6,362 bases of DNA, taken from CAYRWK01 sp964427965 (lineage in GTDB: Bacteria > Patescibacteriota > WWE3 > UBA101185 > UBA10185). Below, piece after piece: positions 5,975 through 6,362 of this stretch. The position numbers and the translations under genes are program-made. The notes under the pieces were generated by a model. That model made no database searches. It was not told where the DNA came from and worked only from the letters and a program-made list of their open reading frames with translations. Positions within the stretch are counted from its first letter, which is position 1; each line of letters opens with the position of its first letter. The stretch lies in contig CAYRWK010000044.1 in NCBI GenBank assembly GCA_964427965.1, positions 1 through 6,362 on the forward strand, in the 5' to 3' direction.

Positions 5975-5988
5975 AAAATACTTTTTTC

Positions 5989-6362
5989 CTAATTTAACTT
6001 TGCATCCTCACTAGTTGGAATAAGTCTACCTATAATAACGTTTTCCTTTAATCCCAAAAGCCTATCGACTTTACCAGAGGCGGCCGCATCGGTCAATACG
6101 TTACTTGTCTGGATAAAAGATGCCGCAGACAAGAAGCTATCTGTATTTAACGAGGCTTTGGTAATACCAAGTAACTGTACTTTGGCTGAAGCGGGAGTTC
6201 CACCAGCCGCAAGCACTTTCTCGTTTTCCTCTTCAAATGAGGCTTTAGTAACGATCTCTCCACCCAAAAAGTCGGTATCACCACGATCTTCAATTCTTAC
6301 GTTATTAAACATTTGCTTAACAATAACCTCGATATGCTTGTCATTTAAGGACACACCTTGAG
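5989..6362 (-). CDS. rpoC: DNA-directed RNA polymerase beta' subunit, C-terminal end only
   Basis: The last 123 complete codons and stop (TAG at 5991-5989) of RpoC; the rest lies past the right edge. A GTG at 6354-6352 can look like a start, but it is an internal valine: the reading frame continues upstream as Gln-Gly, giving QGVSLNDKHIEVIVKQM, which matches the E. coli QGVKINDKHIEVIVRQM. LLGITKASLNTDSFLSAASF and GLKENVIIGRLIP complete the conserved C-terminal block of beta', which packs against omega and the clamp base. After GRLIP only a 9-residue tail remains, shorter than in E. coli. It sits directly before rpsL, so the RNA polymerase and str genes probably share transcripts. Confidence 0.97.
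   Translation of the reverse strand, partial: QGVSLNDKHIEVIVKQMFNNVRIEDRGDTDFLGGEIVTKASFEEENEKVLAAGGTPASAKVQLLGITKASLNTDSFLSAASFIQTSNVLTDAAASGKVDRLLGLKENVIIGRLIPTSEDAKLN

Noticed and set aside
5989..6354. A separate small gene starting at GTG 6354
   Set aside because: The reading frame continues upstream of the GTG into conserved RpoC sequence (Gln-Gly-Val), so it is the internal part of rpoC.

Overview
This is an ordinary-looking but very compact bacterial translation/transcription locus. All nine genes read on the minus strand, so in transcription order (right to left) they are: rpoC (3' end only), rpsL, rpsG, fusA, tuf, rpsJ, rplC, rplD and rplW (5' end only). It is the end of the rpoBC cluster joined to the str operon, which runs on into the start of the S10 ribosomal-protein operon. 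I found no gene on the plus strand, no RNA gene, no mobile element and no CRISPR array.

Organism: the sequence is AT-rich (about 40% G+C by eye, not counted) and uses the standard bacterial code; no in-frame UGA is read through. The EF-G signatures (KIGDIDEGNTQMDWM near residue 43, NKLDKLGGDF near 139), the direct rpoC-rpsL junction and the reduced uL3 suggest a Candidate Phyla Radiation / Patescibacteria member, perhaps Microgenomates or Katanobacteria-like. That placement is inference from remembered family patterns, not a phylogeny.

Layout: 5989-6362 is the RpoC C-terminus. 5087-5974 holds uS12 and uS7 only 6 nt apart. 2992-5070 is EF-G. 2768-2991 is a 224-bp spacer, the only sizeable non-coding stretch; it holds a candidate promoter, a stem-loop next to the tuf start and the only textbook Shine-Dalgarno site in the window. 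1586-2767 is EF-Tu. 1535-1585 holds a perfect GC-rich 12-bp hairpin at the str/S10 boundary. 94-1534 holds uS10, a shortened uL3 and uL4, and uL23 begins at 107, overlapping the end of rplD.

The products work in one process: RpoC makes mRNA; uS12, uS7, uS10, uL3, uL4 and uL23 build the ribosome; EF-Tu delivers aminoacyl-tRNA and EF-G drives translocation. The most notable observation is that uL3 is 143 residues against 209 in E. coli. The loss is a clean internal removal of most of the globular domain, while the peptidyl-transferase-facing loop is kept. The second is the regulatory architecture: tight spacing leaves no room for the known E. coli S7 and L4 autoregulatory leaders, and tuf appears to be set up for separate expression.
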